Made by a program: the position numbers and the translations under genes. This document shows, one piece after another, positions 63,719-64,000 of a DNA stretch of 64,000 bases. Origin of the DNA: Jejuia sp040720935 (GTDB lineage Bacteria > Bacteroidota > Bacteroidia > Flavobacteriales > Flavobacteriaceae); NCBI RefSeq assembly GCF_040720935.1, contig NZ_JBFDAE010000009.1, positions 132,013 through 196,012 of the forward strand, read 5' to 3'. Position 1 is the stretch's first letter, and each line of letters opens with the position of its first letter. The notes under the pieces were generated by a model. It was given only the letters and a program-made list of their open reading frames with translations. It had not been told where the DNA came from and did not search any database.

Positions 63719-63911
63719 TTTCAGTCCGCCAAAGTCCGTTTTCAGCCCAGGCCATTGGAAGGCCTGCCCAGATATCGACCAGATAGGTATTTGGGGCTTC
63801 AGGAAGCAGGCCTTAAGAGCATGCCGCTTTAATAGGGGCAGGTACAGATAATCCCTAGTGCCCAAAAATATTCGTTCGCCCTCCATATATATACAAGTAT
63901 TTCCAGCCCTC

Positions 63912-63935
63912 CTTGCGCCTTAGCGCCTTAGCGCG
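63912..63935. repeat. 8-bp iterons, related to GxxExxY repeat ends
   Basis: Reversed, it reads CGCTAAGGCGCTAAGGCGCA: two units of CGCTAAGG followed by a third partial unit. The same 8-base spacing and a similar word (CGCAAAGG) build the inverted repeats at 4756 and 5294. Confidence 0.55.
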
Positions 63936-63943
63936 ATAATATT

Positions 63944-64000
63944 ATGGAACAAATTAACGCCGCATTTTCTGCCGCCGGGCAGTCTTGCGCCATAAAACCA
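63944..64000 (+). CDS. Start of an unidentified ORF, cut by the window edge
   Basis: ATG 63944 opens a frame of 19 visible codons (MEQINAAFSAAGQSCAIKP). It is more GC-rich than the rest of the window. Too short to assign. Confidence 0.35.
   Translation, partial: MEQINAAFSAAGQSCAIKP

Noticed and set aside
63551..63886. Two ORFs of 93 and 71 residues at the right edge
   Set aside because: They run through structured repeat DNA on opposite strands, with low-likelihood compositions; no family pattern is seen.

Overview
The window is AT-rich and reads as a chromosomal segment of a marine member of the Bacteroidota, most likely the family Flavobacteriaceae. The evidence is the gene families: a SusC/SusD pair, a GH16 beta-agarase with a type IX secretion (T9SS) C-terminal domain, a 7TMR-DISM histidine kinase, DUF4230, DUF4136, DUF5522, GSCFA and GxxExxY proteins, a 'putative porin', and lipoprotein signals. 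Upstream regions lack clear Shine-Dalgarno sequences, and many intergenic regions carry palindromes typical of this group. The agarase suggests a life on or near red algae. I found no rRNA, tRNA, CRISPR array, phage module or intact insertion sequence.

Layout. 1-2 kb: LemA (cut by the edge), MerR regulator and M23 peptidase. 2-6 kb: alaS, then a GxxExxY gene between perfect 31-bp inverted repeats, then GSCFA. 6.4-11.8 kb: two exported proteins and a two-component system. 12.1-19 kb: a mosaic accessory zone with a DUF4230/rhodanese locus split by a 3.4-kb insertion, an enoyl-CoA hydratase gene with a second copy of its tail, and two higBA modules, one with a broken toxin. 19-30.2 kb: aromatic amino acid hydroxylase, bestrophin, DUF4136, DUF5522, a PLP enzyme, a LysM glucosaminidase, hemL, a CpxP/Spy-like protein and exported or cytoplasmic unknowns. 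30.2-32.6 kb: YiaA and two overlapping alpha/beta hydrolases. 32.8-37.8 kb: a PD-(D/E)XK nuclease plus ATPase gene pair, a lipoprotein, lysS and a structured lysS leader. 38-42.8 kb: DUF1573, a membrane-tethered LuxR regulator, YqaE, lipB, two membrane proteins and PPK2. 43-47.3 kb: agarase, a TetR-controlled operon and a broken SUKH gene. 47.3-54 kb: nucleoid-associated protein, TapB-like protein, OmpA, a large lipoprotein and rnhB. 54-63.5 kb: a SusC/SusD/zinc peptidase/DUF4302 operon and a porin. The last 450 bases are structured repeat DNA and the start of an unidentified ORF.

The most striking pattern is that accessory insertions repeatedly sit between an intact housekeeping gene and a diverged second copy of that gene's 3' end. 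It is clear for the DUF4230/rhodanese pair, enoyl-CoA hydratase and lysS, and possible for the agarase. In the lysS case all four differences are silent third-position changes. This suggests that DNA entered by recombination with a related lineage and carried its own gene tails. The ATPase-nuclease pair beside one of these scars is the best candidate for an uncharacterised defence system. The GxxExxY element and its internally deleted relative near lipB look like a mobile repeat family whose ends hold 8-bp iterons.
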